Positions 7,746 through 16,105 of a stretch of DNA of 55,293 bases are shown piece by piece. Each line of letters opens with the position of its first letter. Positions within the stretch are counted from its first letter, which is position 1. The notes below the pieces were generated by a model that was not told the origin of the DNA, ran no database searches, and saw only the letters and a program-made list of their open reading frames with translations. Origin of the DNA: a bacterium (GTDB lineage Bacteria; Chloroflexota; Chloroflexia; Chloroflexales; Kallotenuaceae); contig JADDQF010000051.1 in assembly GCA_016781505.1 (NCBI GenBank), forward strand, positions 1-55,293, read 5' to 3'. Made by a program: the position numbers and the translations under genes.

Positions 7746-9596
7746 ATGACCGATCAGGCCCAGGCGTACACCTTTAAGGCCGAGGTGCAGCAGCTCCTGC
7801 ATATCTTGTCGCAGGCGCTTTACACCGACCGTGAAATTTTTTTGCGCGAACTTATCTCCAACAGCTCCGACGCGCTGCATCGAATGCGCGTCGAGCTCCT
7901 GACCAACAGCGATGTGGTGGACCGCGATGCCGAGCTTGCGATTCGCGTCACAAGTAACGAAGAGGCTAAGCTCGTCACCATCAGCGACACCGGCATCGGC
8001 ATGACCGAGCAAGAGCTGATCGAAAACCTGGGCACCATCGCGCACTCCGGGGCGCGGGCCGTGATGGAGCGGTTGCAAAAAGAGCAGCGCTCGGAGGTGA
8101 TCGGGCAGTTTGGTGTCGGATTCTACTCGGTATTCGCCGTTGCCGACCGCGTGGTTGTGACGTCGCGTTCCTTCCGGCCCGACGCGCAGGCGGTACGGTG
8201 GGAGTCGAGTGGTGGCGACAGCTATACCGTTACCACAGCCGAGCGAACCGGACGCGGCACAACCATTGAAGTGTATCTCAAAGACGACGCCAAGCAGTTT
8301 GCCGAGCCGTGGCAGGTTAAGCAGATCATCAAAAAGCACTCCGATTTTGTCGCCTTCCCGATCTTCTACGGCGACGAAGCGCAGCCGGTCAACCAGACCA
8401 AACCGCTGTGGCGCCGCTCGCCCCGCGATGTCGAGGCCGAGGCCTACAAAGACTTTTATCGCCAGCTGACGATGGATTGGGAGCCGCCGCTCCATCAGCT
8501 CCATCTGTCAACCGACGCGCCGATCGATCTGCATGCCATCCTGTATGTACCGTCGAAGCGCGAGCGCGGCCTGATTGAGCGCCGCACCGAAGGCAAAATC
8601 AAGCTCTACTCGCGCAGCGTGCTGATTCAGGAAGAAGCCAAAGACCTGCTGCCCAACTATTTTCGGTTTGTTGAGGGTGTGGTCGATAGCGAGGACTTAC
8701 CCCTGAATGTGTCGCGCGAGTCGGTCCAGCGCACGCCCGAGATCCAGCGGATTCGTAAAACGCTGACCGGTCGGCTGACCAGAGAGCTGGCCCAAATGGC
8801 CGAAAACCAGGCGGACACGTATCGCACCTTTTGGACCGAGTTCGGTCCCTTTTTGAAAGAGGGCATCGCGCTCGAGCCGGCAAGCAAGGACGATCTGCTG
8901 AAGCTGCTGCGCTTCCACAGCACCCAAGGCGATGAGCTGGTCTCGCTGGCGCAGTACAAGGAGCGCATGGTCGAGGGCCAGAGCGCGATCTATTATGTGC
9001 TGGCCAACGACCTTGAAAGCGCGCGGCGCAGCCCGCACCTGGATGCACTTGAGGCTCGCGGCATTGAGGCGCTCCTGCTGGTCGATCTGGTCGACAGCTT
9101 CATGATCGGCAGCCTGCGCGAGTATGACGGCACGCCGCTCAAGAATGCCGACGACCCCAACCTTGAGCTGCCGGAGCTGGCCGATGAGCAGTCCGTGGAG
9201 GGCGTTGACCAGGCGACATTCGATCAGCTGGCGGTTCGCATCAAAGACGTGCTGGGCGAACGGGTAACCGAGGTTCGGCCATCCAAAACGCTCAAAAACA
9301 ATCCGGCCCGGCTGATTGCAACGGAAGCTGGCGGGCAGCGCGATATGCATCGGGTCCAGCGCCTGCTCAACCGCGAGTATGCCGTGCCGGCCTCGGTGTT
9401 GGAGCTGAACCGCAGCCATCCGTTGATCCGCAGCCTTGCTCAGCTCCATGCCACACACCCGGACAATCCACTTGGCGCGGTGATCATCGAGCAGCTCTAC
9501 GATAGCGCGCTGCTGCTGGATGGGCTGCACCCCAACCCAGCCCAGATGGTGCCCCGCATCCAACAGCTGATGGAGGCGGCCGTGCGGACCGAGTAG
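7746..9596 (+). CDS. htpG: HtpG, Hsp90-family molecular chaperone
   Basis: The 616-residue length is typical for HtpG. The N-terminal ATPase carries FLRELISNSSDALHRMR, DTGIGM and GQFGVGFYSVF, which form the GHKL ATP-binding pocket. The middle domain carries the client/ATP-contact segment SVLIQEEAKDLLPNY and the catalytic-arginine segment DSEDLPLNVSRE. The C-terminal dimerisation domain follows. It is an ATP-dependent cytoplasmic chaperone. GGAGGAG lies just upstream of the ATG. A strong terminator follows at 9617. Nothing suggests truncation or unusual composition. Confidence 0.97.
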   Translation: MTDQAQAYTFKAEVQQLLHILSQALYTDREIFLRELISNSSDALHRMRVELLTNSDVVDRDAELAIRVTSNEEAKLVTISDTGIGMTEQELIENLGTIAHSGARAVMERLQKEQRSEVIGQFGVGFYSVFAVADRVVVTSRSFRPDAQAVRWESSGGDSYTVTTAERTGRGTTIEVYLKDDAKQFAEPWQVKQIIKKHSDFVAFPIFYGDEAQPVNQTKPLWRRSPRDVEAEAYKDFYRQLTMDWEPPLHQLHLSTDAPIDLHAILYVPSKRERGLIERRTEGKIKLYSRSVLIQEEAKDLLPNYFRFVEGVVDSEDLPLNVSRESVQRTPEIQRIRKTLTGRLTRELAQMAENQADTYRTFWTEFGPFLKEGIALEPASKDDLLKLLRFHSTQGDELVSLAQYKERMVEGQSAIYYVLANDLESARRSPHLDALEARGIEALLLVDLVDSFMIGSLREYDGTPLKNADDPNLELPELADEQSVEGVDQATFDQLAVRIKDVLGERVTEVRPSKTLKNNPARLIATEAGGQRDMHRVQRLLNREYAVPASVLELNRSHPLIRSLAQLHATHPDNPLGAVIIEQLYDSALLLDGLHPNPAQMVPRIQQLMEAAVRTE

Positions 9597-9616
9597 TCGG
9601 CGCGCAACCGCAGATC

Positions 9617-9656
9617 AACACGCAGGGCGGCTTGTGTGCCGCCCTGCGTGTTTGTG
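9617..9656 (+). terminator. Intrinsic terminator of htpG
   Basis: A perfect 15-bp stem (9617-9631 with 9638-9652) closes a TTGTGT loop and is followed by TTTGTGTTT. It starts 20 bases after the htpG stop. Confidence 0.88.
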
Positions 9657-9668
9657 TTTGACTCCCGT

Positions 9669-9926
9669 TTAACGCCGCTCGGCGGTATCCAACATCACGC
9701 CCAGCGCCAACGCGACCCGGCAGTCAAGGCTGCGACTTGGATCACGGCGCAGATCCAGCTCGTAGCGGTCGAGCAGCGTGAGCTTGCGGTTAAACACGCC
9801 CACCGGCTGCCCACCCTGCAGGTAAACAAAATTGGTCCGTAGCAGCGGCAGCAGTAGCGTACCGAGGGCGCCCAGCTGACTACATGTACGGCGCAGAATC
9901 GAGCACAGCAAGGAACCTTGCGACAT
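9669..9926 (-). pseudogene. C-terminal remnant of a LURP-one/scramblase-like protein
   Basis: The 85-codon frame ends with YLQGGQPVGVFNRKLTLLD, then RYELDLRRDPSRSLDCRVA and LALGVMLDTAER. This matches the closing strands and the final buried helix (LALAVxLDxxE) of LURP-one-related or phospholipid scramblase-like (Tubby-fold) proteins. The N-terminal half of the fold is missing and the first 30 codons do not match, so this looks like a truncated gene. The region between 9927 and 10122 on the same strand shows only short open pieces (some Trp-rich and hydrophobic) broken by stops. The family call is by motif only. It could still be expressed as a small unrelated protein. Confidence 0.4.
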
Positions 9927-10122
9927 ACTTCGGTTACGCTACACGATCACCGCGGCGGCAACAATCGTCCAGCAGTACCAGCCCAGGCCCTGTTTTTGTC
10001 AGCCTGGAAGAAGGCGGCGCTGTTTGACGAACGTGTAGGGCCACCAGTACAATCCACCCACCCGCGGCCGAGCGTTGTAGCCGCAGGTAGCCCAGGCCTT
10101 CAATCAGCAAAGTAACAAGCAT
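9927..10122. other. Gene-free stretch with broken coding-like fragments
   Basis: No intact gene is seen. On the minus strand, one frame reads LYWWPYTFVKQRRLLPG-stop and then GLGWYCWTIVAAAVIV-stop, directly upstream of and in frame with the 9669-9926 remnant. These pieces look membrane-protein-like but cannot be assigned. The last bases include the leader of the exonuclease gene. Confidence 0.35.
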
Positions 10123-10644
10123 ATGGCGACACGTCCGTATTCGGCCTACCTGGATATCGAAACCGCTTTTGACGGCTCGATCACCGTTATTGGCGTTTAT
10201 CGTCCGGACAGCGGCACGTTTCAGCTTGTGGGCAACGGGGTAACCGACGTTAATCTGTATCGGGCGCTGGACGAGGTTGAAACCATTTACACCTACAATG
10301 GAGGCAGCTTTGATCTGCCGGTTATTCGGCGGTGCCTCCTGGCTGACCTTAAGCGCGATTTTCGGCACCACGACCTGATGCGCGACTGTTGGAAACATGG
10401 CCTCAAAGGCGGCCTTAAAAAGGTGGAGCTGCAGCTGGGAATTGCCCGTAGCACCGCCGGGATGAGCGGGTGGGATGCGCCCCGGCTGTGGCAGCGCTAC
10501 CAAAAACGGGGCGATGCGGCCGCGCTGGAGCTGCTGCTGCGTTACAATCGCGACGATATCGTGCATCTGCCGCGACTTAAGGCGCATTTGCACGCCCTTC
10601 CAGAGGAGCCGCTGCACGAAGGCTTAACAGTGTGGGCAGGCTAG
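10123..10644 (+). CDS. YprB-type RNase H-like 3'-5' exonuclease
   Basis: This 173-residue protein is a DEDD-type RNase H-fold nuclease like the YprB domain (RNase_H_2). The expected acidic residues are visible: YLDIET (Asp11, Glu13), YNGGSFDLP in the middle, and RYNRDDIVHL near the C-terminus. The helix pair LKGGLKKVELQLGI followed by a Gly-Trp-Asp is also typical. Such proteins are predicted 3'-5' exonucleases of unknown substrate, often small and stand-alone as here. The gene stands alone, with the kinase gene about 100 bases downstream. The ribosome site before the ATG is weak. Confidence 0.82.
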   Translation: MATRPYSAYLDIETAFDGSITVIGVYRPDSGTFQLVGNGVTDVNLYRALDEVETIYTYNGGSFDLPVIRRCLLADLKRDFRHHDLMRDCWKHGLKGGLKKVELQLGIARSTAGMSGWDAPRLWQRYQKRGDAAALELLLRYNRDDIVHLPRLKAHLHALPEEPLHEGLTVWAG

Positions 10645-10754
10645 CACATGTTACGTGTTACCATTCTGAGTACGATAGGCGGGCGTCACACCAGCACACG
10701 CTGTGGCCATTGGACAAATGGTGCTACTAGCCGCCGAGGAGATTGAGCGAACCC

Positions 10755-12596
10755 ATGCAATCACGAGTGCTCAACGGGCGCTATGAGCTATTGACTCCAC
10801 TTGGCCAAGGTGGGATGGCAACGGTGTACCGTGGGCGTGATCTGCGGCTTGGCCGACCCGTCGCCATAAAGGTCCTGCACAACTATTACGCGGCAGACGA
10901 CGAATTTTTGCAACGCTTCGCCCACGAGGCGATGTCGGCCGCCAACCTATCCTCGCATCCAAATATTGTTGACGTGTATGATGTCGGGCAGGACGGCGAC
11001 CTCAACTATATCGTCATGGAGTTGATCGAGGGCCAGGACGTTAAGGTTCTGATCAACAAGGCGGCTCCACTCCAAACCACGCAGGCGATCAACATTGCGA
11101 TCCAGGTAGCCGAGGGCTTGGATTACGCCCATCGCCGTGGACTGGTGCATCGTGACGTTAAGCCGCAGAATATGTTGCTCACGCCGGATGGGCAGGTTCG
11201 TATTGCCGACTTTGGCATCGCTAAATCGCACCTGTCGACGGCGGTAACACAGGCCGGGATCACCTTTGGCACGGCCGACTACATTTCACCGGAACAGGCC
11301 CAGGGCCTGAACGCGACACCGCAATCGGACATTTATAGTCTGGGCATTGTGCTGTACGAGATGCTCACCGGGCACCTGCCATTCACGGCCGATACGCCCA
11401 TGGCGGTGGCGATTCAGCATATCCAAAAGCCACCGCCGCCGCTCCGCCAGTGGAATCCCAGCGTTCCGCCGGCCTTGGAAGCGCTGGTGCTGCGTACGAT
11501 TGCCAAGGACCAGCAGCAGCGGCCCGGCAGCGCCAAACAATTTGCGCAGGAGCTCAGGGATTTTCTGGCCGGGCGCTGGCAGCAAACCGAGGCTGTGCCT
11601 ACGCCGCGGCCACCCCATAACCGCCGACCCGCGCCCGCTCCCGCCGTTCCGCAAAGCTACCAGCCACGTCGTCCCGCGCCGCGGCCGCAATACGTGCCAC
11701 CGCCACCGCCGATGGCCGTTGCGCCGCCAGCGCGCGGCGGCCTCGGTTTTGGTACGCTGTTGCTTGGCTTGTTGCTGCTGGGGGGCCTGCTGGCGCTGGC
11801 CTATGTCGCGTTCAGTCCCACCGGATCGAGCTTATTCAACTTTGATGGTGGCAGCGTTGCCGGTCCGGTTGCCACTGAGTCGCCACCGCCGTCCACCCAG
11901 CCAACCGCGACTCCACAACCTGAACCTACGGGTACGCCCGTGCCGGTGGTTCGAGTGCCGAACTTTGTCGGTCAGCCTGAAGCAACCGTGGCAACTGAGC
12001 TGCTGCCGCAGCTCAAATTGGTCCGCGGCTTTGACCCAAATAATCCGGCCTTGCAGCCCCGCTTTGATACTGCCGCCCGGGGAACGGTGATCGAGCAAGC
12101 GCCGTCGCCGGGCTCGGAAGTGCCGGAAGGCACTCCTGTGACGGTCGTTATCAGCCTGGGCCCGCTGCCTAATGTCGTTGGCCAGTCGTTTGATGCGGCG
12201 CAGGCAACGCTGCAAGAGGGCGGGCTGACCGTTCAACGGCAGGACGCGCCCAGTGGGGCAGTGCAGGCCGGGTTGGTGGCAGGGCAAAACCCACCGGCCG
12301 GCGCAGCCCTGGCGCGGGGCAGCACCGTCAGCCTCACCGTCAGCTTGGGTGATGTGGTCGCGTTTCCCGATGTGATCGCGAATGACACGCCGATTGACCG
12401 GGCGCGTCAGCTTGTCGCTGCGGCAGGGTTTAATATTGTGGCGGAGGATGGGCAGGGTCCGGAACGATTAGCCAACTTCGCTTCGTTTCTGCCCTTCGAG
12501 GTTGTCAGCGCAACCGCTAATGGTCAGCCGATCGACATCCGCGGCGAGTTCGTGCCCCGCGGCGCCGATGTAATTCTGGCTTTCCGTACGCCCTAA
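10755..12596 (+). CDS. PASTA-type Ser/Thr protein kinase (PknB/PrkC family)
   Basis: The protein has a cytoplasmic Hanks-type kinase domain (about residues 10-270) with GQGGMATVYRG, catalytic-site Lys in VAIKVL, HRDVKPQN, DFG and SPEQA. A Pro-rich linker follows, then one membrane helix (about residues 327-354) and an outside region with PASTA repeats: VRVPNFVGQ..., PLPNVVGQS... and a third, weaker VAFPDVIAN... unit. PASTA domains bind peptidoglycan fragments or lipid II, so the kinase likely couples wall state to cell growth. A TTG at 10743 is also in frame, but the ribosome site GAGGAG abuts it, so the ATG at 10755 is chosen with moderate certainty. Third-repeat degeneration is noted. Confidence 0.9.
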   Translation: MQSRVLNGRYELLTPLGQGGMATVYRGRDLRLGRPVAIKVLHNYYAADDEFLQRFAHEAMSAANLSSHPNIVDVYDVGQDGDLNYIVMELIEGQDVKVLINKAAPLQTTQAINIAIQVAEGLDYAHRRGLVHRDVKPQNMLLTPDGQVRIADFGIAKSHLSTAVTQAGITFGTADYISPEQAQGLNATPQSDIYSLGIVLYEMLTGHLPFTADTPMAVAIQHIQKPPPPLRQWNPSVPPALEALVLRTIAKDQQQRPGSAKQFAQELRDFLAGRWQQTEAVPTPRPPHNRRPAPAPAVPQSYQPRRPAPRPQYVPPPPPMAVAPPARGGLGFGTLLLGLLLLGGLLALAYVAFSPTGSSLFNFDGGSVAGPVATESPPPSTQPTATPQPEPTGTPVPVVRVPNFVGQPEATVATELLPQLKLVRGFDPNNPALQPRFDTAARGTVIEQAPSPGSEVPEGTPVTVVISLGPLPNVVGQSFDAAQATLQEGGLTVQRQDAPSGAVQAGLVAGQNPPAGAALARGSTVSLTVSLGDVVAFPDVIANDTPIDRARQLVAAAGFNIVAEDGQGPERLANFASFLPFEVVSATANGQPIDIRGEFVPRGADVILAFRTP

Positions 12597-12612
12597 ACAA
12601 CACACCATAGAT

Positions 12613-12658
12613 CGGCGAGGCAAGCATCACAAGCTCGTCCTGGATGCCCGGCTCGCCG
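12613..12658. terminator. Hairpin between the convergent kinase and rel genes
   Basis: An outer 7-bp stem (12613-12619 with 12652-12658) and an inner 5-bp stem (12624-12628 with 12643-12647) form a two-tier hairpin between the convergent stops at 12596 and 12676. There is no long T tract. It probably serves as a two-way terminator. Confidence 0.5.
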
Positions 12659-12675
12659 TACTTGGTGCTCGTACG

Positions 12676-14925
12676 TTACGCAATGGATGAGCGCTCGCGA
12701 TGTGCTTCGATCACATCCGGCACCCGGTTCAGCTTGTCCAAGATGGTCGTTAGCTGCGCCAGGCTATCGACCATCAGCGTCGCGGCCAGCGTAGCCCGAC
12801 CGGCGTGCCGATTTTCGACCTGCTGCACGGTTGAGATGTTAATGCCTAAGTCGGCGACGGTGCTGGTTATGTCACGCCATAGCCCGACTCGATCCCAGGC
12901 TTCGATGCGCACGGGTACCGGATAGGCCTGCTTGGTTTCGTTCGCGCCCCAGGCTACGTCCATCAGACGGTCTCGATCCCGCTCGTGCAAGATGTTATGA
13001 CAATCGCCGCGATGGATCGTCAAGCCCTTGCCGCGCGTCACAAAGCCAACAATCGTGTCGCCCTCGATCGGGTTGCAGCACTTCGCCAGCCGGGTATGGA
13101 CATCATTCGTGCCGCGTACCTGAATCCCAATGTTGGTCGGCTCGGCGCGCCGGGGTGCGACTTCGGGCAGTTTGGCCAGCGGATCGTCGTTTTGCTGCGA
13201 GGCCTTCTGCTTGGCCAGCACCTTGCGCAGCAGCTCCCGCGGATGATGGTCGCCGATGCCAATCGTAAAAAAGAGCTCTTCGACATTCTTGATGCCGTTG
13301 GTATCGGCGATCTCGTCGAAGGGCAAGGCCATGCCCATCCGCTTCAGCTCGCGCTCCAGCATGTCCCGGCCGGCCGCGATGTTTGCGCCGCGCTCCTGCC
13401 GCCGGAACCAGCGGCGAATATGATTCTTGGCGTTGGTCGTCTGGACAAACTCCATCCAATCGCGACTCGGCCCGCGCGGTTGCTTGGTCGTGGTGATCGA
13501 CACCACTTCGCCGTTGTCGAGCTGGTAGTGCAGCGGAACTTGACGGTTGTTGACCCGCGCGCCAATACAGTTGTTGCCGACATCGGAGTGAATGCGATAC
13601 GCAAAGTCAACCGGCGTCGAGCCGCGCGGCAGATCGATGATTTTGCCCTTGGGCGTGAAAACATAGACCTGCTCTTGCAGCATCTCGGTCTTGAGCGCTT
13701 CCACAAAGTCCCGGTCTTCGTCGATCTCGCGGCGCCATGCAATCAGGTTGCGCAGCCACTGCAGCTTGGCGTCGTTGGACGCCTCGGCTTTGCGTCCAAA
13801 TCCTTCTTTGTAACGCCAGTGCGCGGCGATGCCATGCTCCGCGACCTCATGCATCTCGTGGGTCCGAATCTGCACCTCGCACGGTTGCCCGCCCGGCACC
13901 ATGATCGTGGTGTGGAGCGACTGATACATGCTTTCTTTGGGCATCGCAATGTAGTCGTCAAACTCGTTCGGGATGGGCGCCCAGCGCGCATGAACAACGC
14001 CAAGCACGCGGTAACACTCCGCCTTCGACTTAACGATCACCCGCACCGCAAGCTGGTCGTAAACCTGGTCGAGCGGCACGCCCTTGCGGTCCATTTTGCG
14101 CCAGATCGAGTAGATATGCTTGGGCCGGCCGGTTATTTCCGCGTGAATGTCTTCTTTATCCAGCTCTTGGCGCAGCCCGGCAATCACGCGCTGAATAATC
14201 TTTTCACGCGCGTCGCGGCGCAGCTGCATCTGCCGGCTGATCGTCTCGTATGTTTCGGGGTGCAGGAAGCGGAATGATAAATCTTCCAGCTCCCACTTAA
14301 TCTGCCAGATTCCAAGACGGTGCGCCAGCGGCCCGTATATCTCCAACGTTTCGCGGGCGATGCGCTGCTGCTTGTGCTGCGGCATATGGTCAAGCGTCCG
14401 CATGTTGTGCAGCCGGTCCGCGAGCTTGATCAGCACCACCCGCGGGTCGTCCGCCATCGCAATAAACATTTTGCGATACGAGCCGGCCTGGGCGTCTTCC
14501 TTGGTGCGGCCTTCGATCACCTTTAACTTGGTCAGCCCATCCACGATCGCGGCAATCTCGCTGCCGCACTTTTCCCGGATCTGATCGAGTGAGATCGTGG
14601 TGTCTTCTACGACATCATGCAGCAACCCAGCCGCGATGCAGGCTGGGTCGAGCTTCAGGTCGATCAAGATATGGGCAACCGCAATCGGATGCTGAATATA
14701 CGGCTCGCCAGATTTCCGACACTGGTCGGCGTGGGCGACTTCCGCAATCTTGAAAGCCGTGCGCACAACATGCTCGTCAAAGGTCGGGTAATAGGAGCGT
14801 AGCCGGCGCAGGAGGCCTTCTGGATCGGCGTGCGGGAGCGCTGCCGTAGCAGCATGCAGCTCCGCCATTTTGGTCCCATGCGCACGGTGGGCAGTGTCTT
14901 CGCTTATGGTGGTAGTGGGTTCCAT
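12676..14925 (-). CDS. rel: Rel, (p)ppGpp synthetase/hydrolase
   Basis: This full-length 749-residue RelA/SpoT protein has an HD hydrolase (HPIAVAHIL and HDVVEDT), a synthetase with YQSLHTT, a TGS domain (VYVFTPKGKIIDLPRGSTP) and a C-terminal ACT domain (VPVRIEAWDRVGLWRDI). It makes and degrades the stringent alarmone. The hydrolase motif is intact, so it should be two-way. Oddly, the synthetase has the acidic EFDDY motif seen in synthetase-only RelA rather than the RxKD of most bifunctional Rel proteins. The ATG at 14925 has GGAG about 8 bases upstream. A TTG one codon earlier is also possible. A strong promoter lies at 15021-15050. Confidence 0.95.
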   Translation of the reverse strand: MEPTTTISEDTAHRAHGTKMAELHAATAALPHADPEGLLRRLRSYYPTFDEHVVRTAFKIAEVAHADQCRKSGEPYIQHPIAVAHILIDLKLDPACIAAGLLHDVVEDTTISLDQIREKCGSEIAAIVDGLTKLKVIEGRTKEDAQAGSYRKMFIAMADDPRVVLIKLADRLHNMRTLDHMPQHKQQRIARETLEIYGPLAHRLGIWQIKWELEDLSFRFLHPETYETISRQMQLRRDAREKIIQRVIAGLRQELDKEDIHAEITGRPKHIYSIWRKMDRKGVPLDQVYDQLAVRVIVKSKAECYRVLGVVHARWAPIPNEFDDYIAMPKESMYQSLHTTIMVPGGQPCEVQIRTHEMHEVAEHGIAAHWRYKEGFGRKAEASNDAKLQWLRNLIAWRREIDEDRDFVEALKTEMLQEQVYVFTPKGKIIDLPRGSTPVDFAYRIHSDVGNNCIGARVNNRQVPLHYQLDNGEVVSITTTKQPRGPSRDWMEFVQTTNAKNHIRRWFRRQERGANIAAGRDMLERELKRMGMALPFDEIADTNGIKNVEELFFTIGIGDHHPRELLRKVLAKQKASQQNDDPLAKLPEVAPRRAEPTNIGIQVRGTNDVHTRLAKCCNPIEGDTIVGFVTRGKGLTIHRGDCHNILHERDRDRLMDVAWGANETKQAYPVPVRIEAWDRVGLWRDITSTVADLGINISTVQQVENRHAGRATLAATLMVDSLAQLTTILDKLNRVPDVIEAHRERSSIA

Positions 14926-15020
14926 CAATGCGCTCCATCCCCGCTAAACCCTATGTCGCAGCCGCCGTCCGGCGCACCTCTGGGTCGCGATACCCGGGGC
15001 GCTGCACACGGGTGTCCGGT

Positions 15021-15050
15021 AGCATAGCATGGCCATCGAAGGGCTGTCAA
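15021..15050 (-). promoter_or_regulatory. Sigma-70 type promoter of rel
   Basis: On the minus strand TTGACA (15045-15050) is separated by 18 bases from TATGCT (15021-15026), which also has an upstream TGC. This predicts a leader of about 90 bases before rel. Confidence 0.72.
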
Positions 15051-15110
15051 GGAAATTATGTCAACTACAAGGATTTACGGAGACTTGCGGGAATCAGATG
15101 TGTGACGGAC

Positions 15111-15136
15111 AAAATCACGCACGGCCATGCCCGTGC
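15111..15136 (-). terminator. Terminator-like hairpin after the small membrane protein gene
   Basis: A 6-bp GC-rich stem (15119-15124 with 15131-15136) is followed on the minus strand by GTGATTTTG. It sits 26 bases beyond the stop at 15162. Confidence 0.5.
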
Positions 15137-15161
15137 ATGAGCAACGGAGGGGCGCGGCATG

Positions 15162-15413
15162 CTACTCTGCTTGTTCCTGCGCGGACGAATCCTGCAGCTC
15201 TGCAAGCGTTCGCAATGCCCGCCCTGCAAGCAGGCTAAGGAGCACACCTAGCGCGAGCCACAACGCCAAAAGGAGCCAGCGAACCCAGCCCGCGGACAGC
15301 AGCGTGAGCAGGCCGAAGACACAAAATGCCGGCCCCAGCAAGGAGCCGACAAGCAAAAGCGCCCGCAGGCGCTGCCGCAAGTGCTCAGGCGGCAAGGGAT
15401 TGGGTCTCGCCAT
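15162..15413 (-). CDS. Small two-helix membrane protein, unknown function
   Basis: This 83-residue protein has a basic N-terminus (MARPNPLPPEHLRQRLRA), two hydrophobic membrane helices (about residues 18-38 and 42-62) and an acidic, Glu/Gln-rich tail. No family is recognised. The frame is open from 15446, but the ATG at 15413 is preceded by GGAA at a suitable distance and begins the protein-like sequence. The intergenic region downstream holds a hairpin, and the gene lies just downstream of the LuxR-type regulator, 74 bases away on the same strand. It may be cotranscribed with the protease cluster. Confidence 0.6.
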   Translation of the reverse strand: MARPNPLPPEHLRQRLRALLLVGSLLGPAFCVFGLLTLLSAGWVRWLLLALWLALGVLLSLLAGRALRTLAELQDSSAQEQAE

Positions 15414-15487
15414 CGGTACGTTCCATAGTTTCGCAGCGCGTGCCACACGGATTTGCGCTCGGGCAAAATTGTACCCGATCTAGCGAC

Positions 15488-16105
15488 TTATAACACGATC
15501 AAGCCACGGCGCGCTCCGGCGCGGACCGCCTCGGTGCGGCTGGCAACACCCAGCTTGGCATAGATCGCCGACACATGAAACTTAACGGTATGGTCGCTGA
15601 TGTGCAGCCGTTCGGCAATCATCTTGTTGGCCAGTCCCTGACCGATCAATTGGAGCACTTCCTGCTCACGCTGGGACAGCGGCTCGACCAGCGGCTCTGT
15701 TTCACGGATCATCGGTGAGCTTGGTGCAGCAAAGAGCTGTGGCACGATATGCGGATGGATCACCGTTAAGCCGTGGTACAGCGCCTGCACCGCCGCGATC
15801 AGCTCGTCGGCAGCTGCATCTCCAGGCAGCACGCCCCAGGCGAACGGAGCAGAAAGGGGAGCTGCGACACCATCCCAGTCGTCAACCACAAACAATACGC
15901 CGCGTAACCCGTCCGGTGTGGCGTGCAACGTGTCCCGCGGCTGGCTATGCACCACAGCAACATCCGCCCCGGCTAGTGGCCGATGTTCAAGATCGTCTGG
16001 AGCTGTGCCATCGCCAACCACTTCGAGTGCGGCGTCCGACGCCAGCAGTACGCGCAGACCGGCTCGTACTGCTGGCGATTGGGCAATGATGGCGACCGCG
16101 ATCAC
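15488..16105 (-). CDS. LuxR/NarL-type regulator with a degenerate receiver
   Basis: The 205-residue protein has an N-terminal receiver-like fold (about residues 1-115) and a C-terminal LuxR helix-turn-helix (about 140-205: LSQREQEVLQLIGQGL, then HISDHTVKFHVSAIYAKLG). The receiver lacks its key residues. The usual phospho-acceptor Asp is replaced (AVVHSQP, His53), and the N-terminal acidic pair is absent (IIAQS). It should therefore not be phosphorylated in the normal way. It starts with GTG inside the stop of the upstream protease (4-base overlap), so the two are probably translated together and linked in function, for example in stress response. The overlap fixes the start. Confidence 0.85.
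   Translation of the reverse strand: MIAVAIIAQSPAVRAGLRVLLASDAALEVVGDGTAPDDLEHRPLAGADVAVVHSQPRDTLHATPDGLRGVLFVVDDWDGVAAPLSAPFAWGVLPGDAAADELIAAVQALYHGLTVIHPHIVPQLFAAPSSPMIRETEPLVEPLSQREQEVLQLIGQGLANKMIAERLHISDHTVKFHVSAIYAKLGVASRTEAVRAGARRGLIVL

Noticed and set aside
12985-14277. A 430-codon plus-strand open frame inside rel
   Set aside because: It lies antisense to the well-matched Rel protein, has no start signal and no family-like sequence; it is a GC-rich shadow frame.
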